A DNA stretch of 64,000 nt from Vibrio gangliei (GTDB lineage: Bacteria; Pseudomonadota; Gammaproteobacteria; Enterobacterales; Vibrionaceae). This document shows positions 37,857-47,605 of the stretch, one piece after another (position 1 is the first letter of the stretch; each line of letters starts with the position of its first letter). The position numbers were made by a program, and so were the translations under genes. The DNA lies in assembly GCF_026001925.1 (NCBI RefSeq), contig NZ_AP021869.1, forward strand, positions 2,418,001-2,482,000. Reading direction: 5' to 3'. Below the pieces are notes generated by a model. That model worked only from the letters and a program-made list of their open reading frames with translations, searched no databases and was not told the DNA's origin.

Positions 37857-37900
37857 GTGTAATTTGTAAAATTTACACTGTGTAATTTTCTTTGTGAAAT
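37857..37900. promoter_or_regulatory. Candidate operator between XRE regulator and glcB
   Basis: GTGTAA (37857-37862) and TTACAC (37873-37878) form an inverted repeat around TTTGTAAA (37863-37870). A second GTGTAATTTT and a TTTGTGAAA follow within 22 bases. TTTGTAAA is close to the TTTGCAAA core reported for RamB/PrpR-type regulators. Binding is inferred only. Confidence 0.45.
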
Positions 37901-38037
37901 TTTAGTTAATTTATCGCTATTCTTTTAGTCACAGGATAAAAAAGCAGCATTTGATGTTCAGTTTTAAGAAGCCAGTCACTAATTGGACGCGAAAAACCGG
38001 ATCTCAAAGTTACCGCAGGCAACACGAGGGAAAGATT

Positions 38038-40236
38038 ATGAACTTAGCTCAAGCACTACCTACTATCGAGAAACACGCCATCACTCACACAATCAACGCG
38101 GGTCTAGTTCAGTTCGTCAATCAAGAAGTGCTGCCATTAACTGGACTGAATCAACAGCAATTTTGGGCAGATTTTGACAAATTGCTCAGTGATCTTGCGC
38201 CGAAAAACCACGCTTTATTAGCAAAACGTGATCAACTACAACAACACATTGACGCTTGGCACAAAGCCAACCCGCAATTTAACGCTGAGCAATACCAAGC
38301 GTTCTTGCGAGACATCGGCTACCTAGTGCCTCAAGGTGACGATTTTCACATCACCACCAGCAATGTGGATGAAGAAATCGCGACCTTAGCTGGCCCACAA
38401 TTGGTAGTGCCGATTAAAAATGCACGCTTTGCTTTGAATGCAGCCAATGCTCGCTGGGGCAGCCTATACGATGCGGCTTACGGCACCGACATCATTCTAC
38501 AAAGTGAAGGATTGAAAGCAGGTAAAAAGTACAACCCTGCGCGTGGCCAACATGTGATTAAGTTTGCCAAAGGCTTTTTGGACCAAAACTTCCCACTAAA
38601 ACAAGGTTCACATCACGATGTTCAAGCTTACACCGTGTACTTCCGCCACCTATTGGCCACCTTCCCAGATGGCAGCCAATCGGGCTTAGCGCAACCTTGT
38701 CAGTTTGTGGCGTCAAGCAACCCTGATGTGGAGCCAACGTCTATCGTATTGAAAAACAATGGCTTGCATATTGAACTGATCATCAACCGCAAAGGCGCAA
38801 TTGGCCGCAATGACATCGCAGGTCTGGATGATATTCAAGTGGAATCTGCCGTTTCAACCATTATGGATTTTGAAGACTCGGTTGCCGCGGTCGACAGCGA
38901 AGACAAAATCGAAGCATATCGTAATTGGTTTGGCCTCATTACCGGCAACCTAACGGCGACAATCAATAAAGGCAATCAAACCCATATTCGCCGTTTAAAT
39001 TGCGACCGTAGCTACACCGATAAAAATGGCGAAGACTACAACCTACATGGCCGTTCACTACTGCTCGTTCGTAATGTTGGCCACTTGATGACCAGTGATT
39101 TGGCGCAAGATGCTCAAGGTCAAAACATGCCGGAAGGTTTGATTGACGCAGTGATCACCGCGCTGATTGCCTCCATTGAAATCAAGAACCCGCAAGCATG
39201 TCGCGTGAGCAACAGTCGCACTGGCAGCATTTATATCGTAAAACCGAAAATGCATGGTCCAGAAGAAGTGGCGTTCAGCAATGAAATCTTTGAACGTGTG
39301 GAGAAGATGCTAGAACTTGCACCCAACACCATCAAAATGGGCATTATGGATGAAGAGCGTCGCACCACGGTCAACCTAAAAGAATGTATCCGCGCCGCAC
39401 AATCGCGCGTGGTGTTCATCAACACCGGTTTCCTTGACCGCACTGGCGATGAAATTCACACCAGCATGCAAGCGGGGGCGTTTAAACCAAAAGGTGAAAT
39501 CAAACATCAAGCTTGGATCAGCGCTTATGAAAATAACAATGTCGAAGTCGGCCTAGCCTGCGGTTTTGCTGGCAGAGCACAAATTGGTAAAGGCATGTGG
39601 GCAATGCCCGATGAAATGAAGGCGATGATGGAAGCGAAAATTGCTCACCCACAAGCAGGCGCAAACACCGCTTGGGTACCTTCGCCAACTGCTGCCACGT
39701 TGCACGCACTGCATTATCACCAAGTGAACGTGTTCGAACAGCAGCAAACCATTTGCGAGCGTACGCCGGCTAAGTTGCAAGACTTATTAAGCCTTGAGCT
39801 ACTAGGCGACAACGAGCTAACACAACAGCAAGTGGAAGCGGAATTAGATAACAACATCCAAGGCATTTTAGGCTACGTAGTGCGCTGGGTTGAAATGGGC
39901 ATCGGCTGTTCAAAAGTGCCTGATATTAACAACATCGAACTGATGGAAGACCGCGCCACACTGCGTATCTCCAGCCAACACATCGCCAACTGGTTACTGC
40001 ACGGCATCTGCCGCCCAGAACAAGTAATGGACAGCATGCACAAGATGGCGCAAGTGGTGGACACACAAAATCAAGGCTCAGAAGGCTATAAACCTATGAT
40101 GCCGAACGTAGAACAAAGCCTGGCGTTCCAAGCAGCACGAGAATTGATTTTCCAAGGCCGTAATCAGCCAAGTGGCTACACCGAGCCGTTGTTGCATCAA
40201 TATCGCGCTTGGGCAAAAAGCGAATCTCGAATCTAG
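38038..40236 (+). CDS. glcB: Malate synthase G
   Basis: Condenses glyoxylate and acetyl-CoA to malate, the second enzyme of the glyoxylate shunt; a cytoplasmic Mg-dependent monomer. The open frame extends upstream to 37951, but ATG 38038 is chosen: GAGGGA lies nine bases upstream and the product is then 732 residues, against 723 in E. coli GlcB. Family patterns: NARWGSLYDAAYGTD (about 123-137), IMDFEDSVAAVD (about 274-285), IKMGIMDEERRTTVNL (about 433-448, catalytic Arg/Glu). This is the long G isoform, not the roughly 530-residue A isoform. The last codons and TAG lie in a CTCG repeat. aceA follows. Confidence 0.95.
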   Translation: MNLAQALPTIEKHAITHTINAGLVQFVNQEVLPLTGLNQQQFWADFDKLLSDLAPKNHALLAKRDQLQQHIDAWHKANPQFNAEQYQAFLRDIGYLVPQGDDFHITTSNVDEEIATLAGPQLVVPIKNARFALNAANARWGSLYDAAYGTDIILQSEGLKAGKKYNPARGQHVIKFAKGFLDQNFPLKQGSHHDVQAYTVYFRHLLATFPDGSQSGLAQPCQFVASSNPDVEPTSIVLKNNGLHIELIINRKGAIGRNDIAGLDDIQVESAVSTIMDFEDSVAAVDSEDKIEAYRNWFGLITGNLTATINKGNQTHIRRLNCDRSYTDKNGEDYNLHGRSLLLVRNVGHLMTSDLAQDAQGQNMPEGLIDAVITALIASIEIKNPQACRVSNSRTGSIYIVKPKMHGPEEVAFSNEIFERVEKMLELAPNTIKMGIMDEERRTTVNLKECIRAAQSRVVFINTGFLDRTGDEIHTSMQAGAFKPKGEIKHQAWISAYENNNVEVGLACGFAGRAQIGKGMWAMPDEMKAMMEAKIAHPQAGANTAWVPSPTAATLHALHYHQVNVFEQQQTICERTPAKLQDLLSLELLGDNELTQQQVEAELDNNIQGILGYVVRWVEMGIGCSKVPDINNIELMEDRATLRISSQHIANWLLHGICRPEQVMDSMHKMAQVVDTQNQGSEGYKPMMPNVEQSLAFQAARELIFQGRNQPSGYTEPLLHQYRAWAKSESRI

Positions 40237-40342
40237 GGCGCTACGCTGCTAGAAAAAACGAGAGCCGAGAAGATTTTGAGCACTAATTCATCATAGGCAA
40301 ATCCTCTTTTCGGCTCCCGAGCGCAGCGTCCTCGCTTCTCGG
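40224..40342. repeat. CTCG repeat pair between glcB and aceA
   Basis: A forward copy overlaps the glcB stop (ATCTAGGGCGCTACGCTGCTAG), and a facing copy (CTCCCGAGCGCAGCGTCCTCG) ends at about 40342. GAGCCGA near 40271 pairs with TCGGCTC near 40311, giving a large stem with a T-run on the minus strand. Confidence 0.82.
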
Positions 40343-40438
40343 AACCAGGAACTAATTAAAGAATACCAACTAACTGACAACCAATAATAAATCGACAGTA
40401 ACAACTTAATTATCCAATACCGTAAGAAGGGAATCATT

Positions 40439-42052
40439 ATGCCAAACTCTACAACTCAAAATAGCTATAAGAATCAAATCTCTGAAGCAACCAAAGCGGT
40501 TGAAGGTAATGCAACTTGGAATGCGATCACACCAGAATACGTGGCTCGTATGCGTCTGCAAAACCCCTTCCGTACTGGTCTAGACATTGCGCGCTTTACA
40601 GCAAAAATCATGCGTGAAGACATGAATGCCTATGACCAAAACCCAGCCAACTACACCCAATCACTAGGTTGCTGGCATGGTTTTATCGGCCAACAAAAGA
40701 TGATTTCGATTAAGAAACACTTTGAGACCACACGTGGCCGTTACCTATACCTTTCTGGCTGGATGGTAGCCGCAATGCGCTCTGAATTTGGTCCTCTACC
40801 CGACCAATCTATGCATGAAAAAACGTCCGTACCGATGCTGATTGAAGAGCTTTACACTTTCTTAAAACAAGCCGATGCACGTGAACTGAACCATCTATTT
40901 AAAGATCTGGATGCCGCGCAAGCAGCAGGCGATCAAGTGAAGGTACAAGCGGTTCAAAAACAAATCGACAACTTTGAAACTCACGTGGTGCCAATCATTG
41001 CCGATATCGACGCTGGTTTTGGTAACGAAGAAGCGACTTACCTACTGGCGAAGAAAATGATTGAAGCGGGCGCATGCTGTATTCAAATCGAAAACCAAGT
41101 ATCGGATGCCAAACAATGTGGTCACCAAGACGGTAAAGTCACCGTGCCACATGAGGACTTTTTAGCCAAAATCAACGCAGTTCGCTACGCATTCCTAGAA
41201 CTTGGCGTAGAAGATGGCGTGATTGTTGCGCGTACTGACTCACTCGGTGCGGGCCTAACGCAAAAAATTCCTGTATCACAAACACCAGGTGACCTAGCTG
41301 ACCAATACAACGCGTATATTGATGGTGTGGAAATCAAATCGCTTTCTGAACTGAACTCGGGCGATATGGTGCTAAAACAAGGTGATGCGGTAATCAAGCC
41401 GACTCGTCTACCGAATGGCCTAATTCGCTTTAAACCCAATACAGGTGAAGACCGCGTGGTGTTGGATTGTATCACCTCGCTACAAAATGGGGCAGACCTA
41501 TTGTGGATTGAAACCGAGAAACCACACATTGGCCAAATCGCAGGCATGGTAAACCGTATTCGCGAAGTGATCCCAAATGCGAAATTGGTGTACAACAACA
41601 GCCCATCGTTCAACTGGACTCTGAACTTCCGTCAGCAAGTGTTTGATGCATGGACGGAAGAAGGCAAAGACGTATCGGCTTACGACCGTGACCAACTAAT
41701 GAACCAAGTGTACGACGGCTCTGAATTGGCATTAGCTGCGGATGAGAAAATCCAAAACTTCCAACGCGATGCAGCAGCGCAAGCGGGTATTTTCCACCAC
41801 TTGATCACGCTACCAACCTACCACACTGCGGCGCTTTCAACCGATAACTTGGCGAAAGACTACTTCGGTGAACAAGGTATGTTGGCTTACGTGGCAGGCG
41901 TTCAACGTAAAGAAATCCGCCAAGGCTTGGCGTCAGTAAAACACCAAGACATGTCGGGCTCGAACATCGGTGATGATCACAAAGAGTACTTCTCTGGTGA
42001 GCAAGCACTGAAAGCATCGGGTGAGAATAATACGATGAATCAGTTCTCTTAA
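40439..42052 (+). CDS. aceA: Isocitrate lyase
   Basis: Splits isocitrate to succinate and glyoxylate, opening the glyoxylate shunt for growth on acetate and fatty acids; cytoplasmic tetramer. The product has 537 residues, the longer bacterial class (E. coli AceA has 434). The catalytic loop reads KQCGHQDGK (about 218-226) with the active-site Cys in place. Further patterns: ADIDAGFGNEEATYLLAKKM (about 187-206) and NNSPSFNWTLNF (about 384-395). AGAAGGGA precedes the ATG. It is 200 bases downstream of glcB, separated by a CTCG repeat pair, so it may have its own promoter. Confidence 0.96.
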   Translation: MPNSTTQNSYKNQISEATKAVEGNATWNAITPEYVARMRLQNPFRTGLDIARFTAKIMREDMNAYDQNPANYTQSLGCWHGFIGQQKMISIKKHFETTRGRYLYLSGWMVAAMRSEFGPLPDQSMHEKTSVPMLIEELYTFLKQADARELNHLFKDLDAAQAAGDQVKVQAVQKQIDNFETHVVPIIADIDAGFGNEEATYLLAKKMIEAGACCIQIENQVSDAKQCGHQDGKVTVPHEDFLAKINAVRYAFLELGVEDGVIVARTDSLGAGLTQKIPVSQTPGDLADQYNAYIDGVEIKSLSELNSGDMVLKQGDAVIKPTRLPNGLIRFKPNTGEDRVVLDCITSLQNGADLLWIETEKPHIGQIAGMVNRIREVIPNAKLVYNNSPSFNWTLNFRQQVFDAWTEEGKDVSAYDRDQLMNQVYDGSELALAADEKIQNFQRDAAAQAGIFHHLITLPTYHTAALSTDNLAKDYFGEQGMLAYVAGVQRKEIRQGLASVKHQDMSGSNIGDDHKEYFSGEQALKASGENNTMNQFS

Positions 42053-42061
42053 CGGAGGTCG

Positions 42062-42612
42062 AGTCTCGGGCGCTACGCTGCTCGTGGCTCGAAAAAGATG
42101 TAACTAGTTCCCTTAACCAAAAGCTTCTCATCTCTCAGTTGGCGGGAGATGGTGAAGCTTTTTTTCATGGTTTTTCGGGGCTCGGAATCTCGGGCGCGTT
42201 GCTGCTCGTAGCGCGAAAAAGACTCCAATCATTTTGGGAGATTCTGAACTGCGCTCCTTCGTCGCTTTTCAGAATGACTAATTTACTTCCCAGCCACACT
42301 CGAATTACGAGCAGCGAAGCGCCCGAGCACCGAGTCACGTACACTCTTTTTCCGTCATTCCCGCCGAGCCTTAGCGAGAGCAGGAATCTAATCACAACAC
42401 GCTGAATGTAGATCCCTGATAACTCCTTCGTCGTTTCAGGGATGACAACTTTTATTTCACGCTTCCGCCACCCTTCGAGATACGAGAAACGAAGCGCCCG
42501 AATAACGAGCTACGCCTCTCGAGACACGAGCAGCGAAGCGCCCGAGCACCGAGTAACGCACCCTCTCTTTTCGGCTCTCGAGCGCAGCGTCCTCGCAACT
42601 CGAACCTCGCCC
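42062..42612. repeat. Dense cluster of CTCG and ATCCCTGA repeats after aceA
   Basis: This 567-base gap is nearly all repeat. CTCG-family copies lie at about 42065-42096, 42187-42220, 42300-42335, 42474-42510, 42521-42560 and 42575-42610. Two hairpin repeats lie between them: 42239-42279 (ATTCTGAA / TTCAGAAT) and 42353-42446 (with ATCCCTGA / TCAGGGAT at its right end). The repeat continues into the last codons and stop of argO on the minus strand. No gene is supported. Confidence 0.85.
42119..42165 (+). terminator. Terminator of aceA
   Basis: AAGCTTCTCATCTC pairs with GAGATGGTGAAGCTT with a small mismatch and runs into seven T. Confidence 0.88.
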
Positions 42613-42619
42613 CTAGGAA

Positions 42620-43246
42620 CTAGGAACTCGATACTAACAACGTCTTCACCAACCCTGCGGCGATCGAAAACATAATCACCGCGATCACGCTATCTAAAAT
42701 CTGCCAGGTTCTTGGATTAGCGAACAATGGGATCAACTTCTTAGCAATATAGGCCACGCCATAAAACCAAATCGCTGAAGCGGTTAATGCCCCAACTAAA
42801 AACCAGCGCTTTTCTTCAAAATTCAGCGAAGAAGTAATGCCGCCGAGTACCACTATGGTATCCAAATAAACATGCGGGTTGAGGAAGGTCATCGCTAAGG
42901 TCATCAACGCCACTTTGACCCAATTACGGCTCACTTCTGAATTATCGATATCCAAATGACTTTGCCCGCGCCATGCCGACTGGGCCGATAACCAGCCGTA
43001 CCAACATAAAAAAGCAATTCCACAAGCGGTAAGAAGTTGGGTCAACAACGGCGATTCATGCAATAACGCGCCTACGCCAAGTACGCCGGTGCTAATTAAT
43101 AACACATCGCCTAAAAAACAGAGCGTAGCCACCAGCATCACGTAGTTATTTTTCAAACCAGACTTCAATAAAAAAGCATTTTGGCTACCAATCGCCACGA
43201 TCAAACTGCCTGAGACAAACGCTCCTTTTACCGCAACTGAAATCAT
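42620..43246 (-). CDS. argO: LysE/ArgO family basic amino acid exporter
   Basis: Inner-membrane exporter of 208 residues with about six hydrophobic helices, of the LysE family; ArgO exports arginine. ATG 43246 is chosen because AAGGA lies five bases upstream; a TTG and another ATG lie just before it in frame. Family patterns: VAIGSQNAFLLKSGL (about 18-32) and LNPHVYLDTIVVLGG (about 122-136). It is divergent from argP with 108 bases between start codons, the usual arrangement of regulator and target. The last residues (about SSS) and stop lie in CTCG-family repeat sequence. Confidence 0.9.
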   Translation of the reverse strand: MISVAVKGAFVSGSLIVAIGSQNAFLLKSGLKNNYVMLVATLCFLGDVLLISTGVLGVGALLHESPLLTQLLTACGIAFLCWYGWLSAQSAWRGQSHLDIDNSEVSRNWVKVALMTLAMTFLNPHVYLDTIVVLGGITSSLNFEEKRWFLVGALTASAIWFYGVAYIAKKLIPLFANPRTWQILDSVIAVIMFSIAAGLVKTLLVSSS

Positions 43247-43354
43247 ATTCATCCTTATCAAAAACGTATCATCACCAAAAGAAAGTGTGATTATGTTGCC
43301 CTCACTTGAACATAAGATAAAATTAAAAAATCTTAACCATAATTAGAATTACTT

Positions 43355-44242
43355 ATGTTTGACTACAAATTATTAGAATCGCTCGAACGTGTGGCAGCAT
43401 TAAAAAGTTTTGAGGCTGCGGCGCAAGAGCTCAACATTACGCAATCGGCGGTATCACAACGGATCAGCAATTTAGAGCAACGCGTTGGGGCGATTTTAAT
43501 TCAACGTGGTAAGAACCTAACTTTAACCCCGATGGGACAAGAGTTAGCCAACCACGCCATTAAGGTGAAGCAGCTCGAGTTAGAATTGCATCACGTGCTT
43601 GGTGAAAATGGGGTTTCTCACCCACTGAAAATTGTCATTAATGCCGATAGCTTGGCAACATGGTGGTTTAAAGCAACCGAAAGTTTCCATCAACAACACA
43701 ATGTGATGTTTGATATTTTGGTTGAAGATCAAAGCGAAGGGTTAAAACACCTTGAGCAAGGCTTGGCTATGGGCTGTTTATGCAGTTCGAATAAACCTCT
43801 TGCCGGCATCCGCTGTGAATACCTAGGCAGTATGGAATACCGTTTTTACTGCTCACCACAATTTAAGCAGCGTTACTTTCCTAAAAAGCAAACCCAATCT
43901 GAATTAGAAGCTACTTTAACTACCGCTCCCGCGGTGATTTTTGGTGCCGATGACAAACTGCAAAAGCAGCAATTTCAATTATGGGGCTTACCCACTCAAT
44001 TCCCTTACCACATTTGTCCATCCAGTGAAGGACTGGCCGACATGATTTTAAACGGTCAAGGTTACGGTATTTTGCCCGTCATTCAGGCAGAACCTTTCAC
44101 TGATCGATTGGTGGATATTTTCCCTGAGCGAGAAGGAATCAATGTCCCGCTATATTGGCACTATTGGCATCAAAGTGGATCGGTGCTGAATAAGCTGTCA
44201 CAAGTGTTGGTTGGGGAGAAAACGAAGGGGTTGATAAGGTAG
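43355..44242 (+). CDS. argP: LysR-family regulator ArgP (IciA)
   Basis: LysR-type transcriptional regulator of 295 residues that in E. coli activates argO with arginine or canavanine and is poised by lysine. The N-terminal winged HTH (about 5-63) contains FEAAAQELNITQSAVSQRI. The effector domain keeps INADSLATWW (about 92-101), the ArgP signature, and CPSSEGLADMI (about 224-234). The start lacks a strong ribosome site. It faces away from argO across a short AT-rich control region, supporting the ArgP-argO pairing. It ends next to a CTCG repeat. Confidence 0.92.
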   Translation: MFDYKLLESLERVAALKSFEAAAQELNITQSAVSQRISNLEQRVGAILIQRGKNLTLTPMGQELANHAIKVKQLELELHHVLGENGVSHPLKIVINADSLATWWFKATESFHQQHNVMFDILVEDQSEGLKHLEQGLAMGCLCSSNKPLAGIRCEYLGSMEYRFYCSPQFKQRYFPKKQTQSELEATLTTAPAVIFGADDKLQKQQFQLWGLPTQFPYHICPSSEGLADMILNGQGYGILPVIQAEPFTDRLVDIFPEREGINVPLYWHYWHQSGSVLNKLSQVLVGEKTKGLIR

Positions 44243-44250
44243 ACAAGGTA

Positions 44251-44391
44251 GCTCGTTTCTCGGACGCTGCGCGTTTCGAATCGCGAAAAAGAATTCGAGC
44301 ACTAAATAAAAAAGCGACCAAGACAGCGCTTGATCGCTTATGCGTTTAAGTCCATCGAGACACGAGCAGCAAAGCGCCCGAGACTCGAGAT
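44251..44391. repeat. Facing CTCG repeats between argP and prlC
   Basis: A forward copy (44251-44300, CTCGTTTCTCGGACGCTGCGCG) starts nine bases after the argP stop. A reverse copy (44355-44391, ACGAGCAGCAAAGCGCCCGAG) ends seven bases before the prlC stop. The prlC terminator lies between them. Confidence 0.85.
44305..44339 (-). terminator. Terminator of prlC
   Basis: On the minus strand AAGCGATCAAG pairs with CTTGGTCGCTT around a 6-base loop, followed by a T-run. Confidence 0.85.
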
Positions 44392-44397
44392 CCGAAG

Positions 44398-46452
44398 TTA
44401 GCCTTCTATCCCCGCATGACGCAATAGCGCATCGATTTGCGGCTCACGGCCACGGAAGCGTTTGAACAATTCCATCGGCTCTTCGCTGCCGCCCATTTCT
44501 AGGATGTTATTGAGGAAACTTTGACCCGTTTCTGTGTTGAAGATGCCTTCTTCTTCAAAGCGAGAATAGGCATCACTCGATAACACTTCTGCCCACAAGT
44601 AGCTGTAGTAACCCGCGCTGTAGCCACCCGCAAAGATGTGACTGAAAGCGTGTGAGAAACGGTTCCATTCTAGGCTTGGAAGGACTGCGACTTTGGCTTT
44701 CACTTCTGCCAGCGTTTCTAGCACTTTCGCACCAATTTCTGGATCGTATTGCGAGTGCAGCGTGAAGTCGAATAGACCGAATTCAAGCTGACGCAAAATA
44801 AACATCGCCGATTGGAAGTTCTTCGCCGCCAGCATTTTATCCAGCATTTCTTTTGGTAATGGCTCACCAGTTTGATAGTGACCTGAAATGAACGCCAGCG
44901 CGTCTTCTTCCCAACACCAGTTTTCGAGGAACTGGCTTGGTAACTCGACCGCATCCCAAGGCACACCATTGATACCAGAGACCGCGGCTACTTCTACTTG
45001 AGTCAGCATGTGGTGAATGCCGTGACCAAATTCGTGGAATAGTGTCACCACTTCATCATGAGTAAACAGCGCTGGCTTATCACCGACAGGCTTATTGAAG
45101 TTACAGGTTAAGTACGCCACCGGAGATTGCACTGAGCCATCAGCAAGGGTACGACGTACGCGGCACTCATCCATCCATGCCCCGCCACGTTTATGTTCAC
45201 GGGCGTATAAATCAAGGTAGAAGCTACCACGCAGCTCGCCATTGGCATCGGTAATTTCAAAGAATTTCACCGATTCATGCCAAGTATCCACACCCGCTTT
45301 TTCCGTCACCGTCATGCCGAATACGCGGTTTAATACTTCAAATAGCCCAGCGACGACTTTTGACTCTGGGAAGTATGGACGCAGCTCTTCATCAGAAATT
45401 TGGAATAGCTTCTGTTTTTGCTTTTCGCTGTAGTAAGCGATGTCCCATAAATTTAATTCGGTTACGCCACATTCTTGCTCAGCAAATTGACGCAATTCTT
45501 CCACTTCACGTTCACCTTGCGGTTTGGCTTTGGTGGCAAGATTATTCAAAAACTCCATCACTTGCGAAGGCGATTCCGCCATTTTGGTTGCCAATGATTT
45601 TTCAGCGTAAGAACTAAAACCAAGCAAACGAGCGATTTCATGGCGCAGTTTTAATTCTTCCGCCATCACTTCGGTGTTATCCCACTTACCGGCATTCGGC
45701 CCGCGGTCGGAGGCGCGCGTCACAAACGCTTCGTACATTTCTTGGCGCAGTGCTTGGTTGTCACAATACGTCATCACAGGGATATAAGATGGCATTTCTA
45801 AAGTCAGTAGCCAGCCTTCTAATTCTTTGGCTTCCGCATTGGCTTTGGCCGCGGCCATCGCCGACTCTGGCATACCGGCTAATTGTTTTTCATCAGTAAT
45901 GTGCTTCGTCCAACCCATGGTGGCATCAAGCACATTATTTGAGAATTTTGAGCCCAACTCAGACAAACGCTTGCTGATCTCGCCATAACGTTTTTGCTGA
46001 TCGAGAGGTAAACCAATGCCCGATAATTCAAAATCTTTTAATGCATCGGTAATGGATTTTTGTTGTGCGGTCGACAACGTGGCAAATTCTTCACTGGCTT
46101 TGAGCGCTTTATAGGCTTCATACAAGCCTTTGTGTTGTCCAACCCAAGTGCCGTATTCCGATAATAGCGGCAAGCAAGCTTCATAGGCTTCACGTAATTC
46201 GCTGCTGTTTTTCACCGAATTCAAATGGCTTACCGGTGACCAAATGCGGCTTAAACGATCATCGGTTTCCGTTAACGGTTCACAAATGGTTGCCCAGCTT
46301 GGCTCAATACCATCCGCTAATACTTTTTCAACTTGCGCGCGACAATCGGCAATCGCTTGTTCGACCGCAGGTTGCACATGTTCGGGTTTGATTTGAGAAA
46401 ATGGCGGTAAACCATCTTTGGATTCAGTGAACGAGAGTAACGGATTGGACAT
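44398..46452 (-). CDS. prlC: Oligopeptidase A
   Basis: Zinc metallopeptidase of the M3 (thimet) family that cuts short peptides, including cleaved signal peptides, in the cytoplasm. The product has 684 residues (680 in E. coli). The zinc motif HEFGHGIHH (about 470-478) contains the HExxH ligands and the catalytic Glu. AAGGAAGAA lies before the ATG. It is divergent from rlmJ with gor beyond it, the same neighbourhood as E. coli prlC, rlmJ (yhiR) and gor. Confidence 0.96.
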   Translation of the reverse strand: MSNPLLSFTESKDGLPPFSQIKPEHVQPAVEQAIADCRAQVEKVLADGIEPSWATICEPLTETDDRLSRIWSPVSHLNSVKNSSELREAYEACLPLLSEYGTWVGQHKGLYEAYKALKASEEFATLSTAQQKSITDALKDFELSGIGLPLDQQKRYGEISKRLSELGSKFSNNVLDATMGWTKHITDEKQLAGMPESAMAAAKANAEAKELEGWLLTLEMPSYIPVMTYCDNQALRQEMYEAFVTRASDRGPNAGKWDNTEVMAEELKLRHEIARLLGFSSYAEKSLATKMAESPSQVMEFLNNLATKAKPQGEREVEELRQFAEQECGVTELNLWDIAYYSEKQKQKLFQISDEELRPYFPESKVVAGLFEVLNRVFGMTVTEKAGVDTWHESVKFFEITDANGELRGSFYLDLYAREHKRGGAWMDECRVRRTLADGSVQSPVAYLTCNFNKPVGDKPALFTHDEVVTLFHEFGHGIHHMLTQVEVAAVSGINGVPWDAVELPSQFLENWCWEEDALAFISGHYQTGEPLPKEMLDKMLAAKNFQSAMFILRQLEFGLFDFTLHSQYDPEIGAKVLETLAEVKAKVAVLPSLEWNRFSHAFSHIFAGGYSAGYYSYLWAEVLSSDAYSRFEEEGIFNTETGQSFLNNILEMGGSEEPMELFKRFRGREPQIDALLRHAGIEG

Positions 46453-46632
46453 GAATTCTTCCTTAACTTAGTGGCGTTCTTTTCTATCTTTATAGACTGT
46501 AAATGTAGTCTCAGTAACGAAATTTCAATAGCGACGAAAGTAAAAACTCATTTGCGGTTTCTTTTATCAGGCAAGCGGCGTTGATATTGGTTATCATAGT
46601 CAACAATTGAACATCATTTAACGAGACAAACC

Positions 46633-47469
46633 ATGCTGAGTTATCGCCACAGTTTCCACGCTGGCAACCATGCCGATGTAGTCAAACACATCGTACAAAG
46701 CCTCATTCTTAATGCCTTAAAGCAAAAAGACAAACCATTCGTGTATCACGATACCCACGCAGGCGTCGGCCGCTACGATTTAACTCACGAGTGGTCGGAA
46801 AAAACCGGCGAATACAAACAAGGCATTGCGCGCATTTGGCAGCAAGAGTTACCCGAAGAAGTGACCAGCTACCTGGATGCGATTAAGGTGCTCAATGATA
46901 GCGAAGAGCTGCGTTATTATCCGGGCTCTCCACGCGTAGCACGTGCTCACTTGCGTAGCCAAGATCGTATGGTGTTAACCGAACTTCACCCTAGCGATCA
47001 TCCTCTTTTAGAACAAGAATTTCACCGCGATCGCCAAGTGTCCATTCACAAAAAAGACGGTTTTGAGCATTTAAAAGCAACCTTGCCACCGAAAGAGCGC
47101 CGCGGCTTAGTATTAATCGATCCACCGTATGAGCTGGCGCACGAATATCAAGATGTGGTCAAAGCTATCGCACAAAGTTACAAACGTTGGTCTACTGGCG
47201 TGTACGCAATTTGGTATCCTGTGGTGTATCGCAGCAATATTGATGAAATACTCAATGGCTTAAAAGACCTCGGCATTCGCAAAATTCTACAAATTGAATT
47301 AGGGGTTTCCCCTGATAGCAATGAGCGTGGCATGACCGCATCTGGCATGATAGTGATTAATCCACCTTGGAAACTTGAAAGCCAAATGAATGAGATTCTA
47401 CCGCTGTTAAAGCAAGCTATTGCCCCAGCTACCGGGCACACAACCGTGGAATGGGTTGTACCCGAGTAA
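46633..47469 (+). CDS. rlmJ: 23S rRNA (adenine-2030-N6)-methyltransferase RlmJ
   Basis: SAM-dependent enzyme that makes m6A2030 in 23S rRNA. The product has 278 residues (280 in E. coli). The N-terminus MLSYRHSFHAGNHADVVKH is diagnostic. YHDTHAGVGRYDL (about 38-50) is the SAM-binding segment, and LIDPPYE (about 161-167) is the catalytic DPPY motif. CGAGA upstream of the ATG is a weak ribosome site. gor follows after 136 bases. Confidence 0.96.
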   Translation: MLSYRHSFHAGNHADVVKHIVQSLILNALKQKDKPFVYHDTHAGVGRYDLTHEWSEKTGEYKQGIARIWQQELPEEVTSYLDAIKVLNDSEELRYYPGSPRVARAHLRSQDRMVLTELHPSDHPLLEQEFHRDRQVSIHKKDGFEHLKATLPPKERRGLVLIDPPYELAHEYQDVVKAIAQSYKRWSTGVYAIWYPVVYRSNIDEILNGLKDLGIRKILQIELGVSPDSNERGMTASGMIVINPPWKLESQMNEILPLLKQAIAPATGHTTVEWVVPE

Positions 47470-47605
47470 ACAGGCATAGTGAAATAAGATAAATAAGCAG
47501 AATAAAACCAGCAAGCGGAATAATTTAAATGGTGTGGTTGTGTTATACATCAACCACCCTCAGATCCAACAATAGCAAATTAACTAACCAGTTACGGAGA
47601 ACGAA

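Noticed and set aside
37951..38037. 29-codon N-terminal extension of malate synthase G
   Set aside because: No ribosome site, residues unlike the family, and ATG 38038 has GAGGGA and the family N-terminus.
41185..41613. 142-residue minus-strand frame inside aceA
   Set aside because: Antisense shadow of isocitrate lyase with no supporting context.
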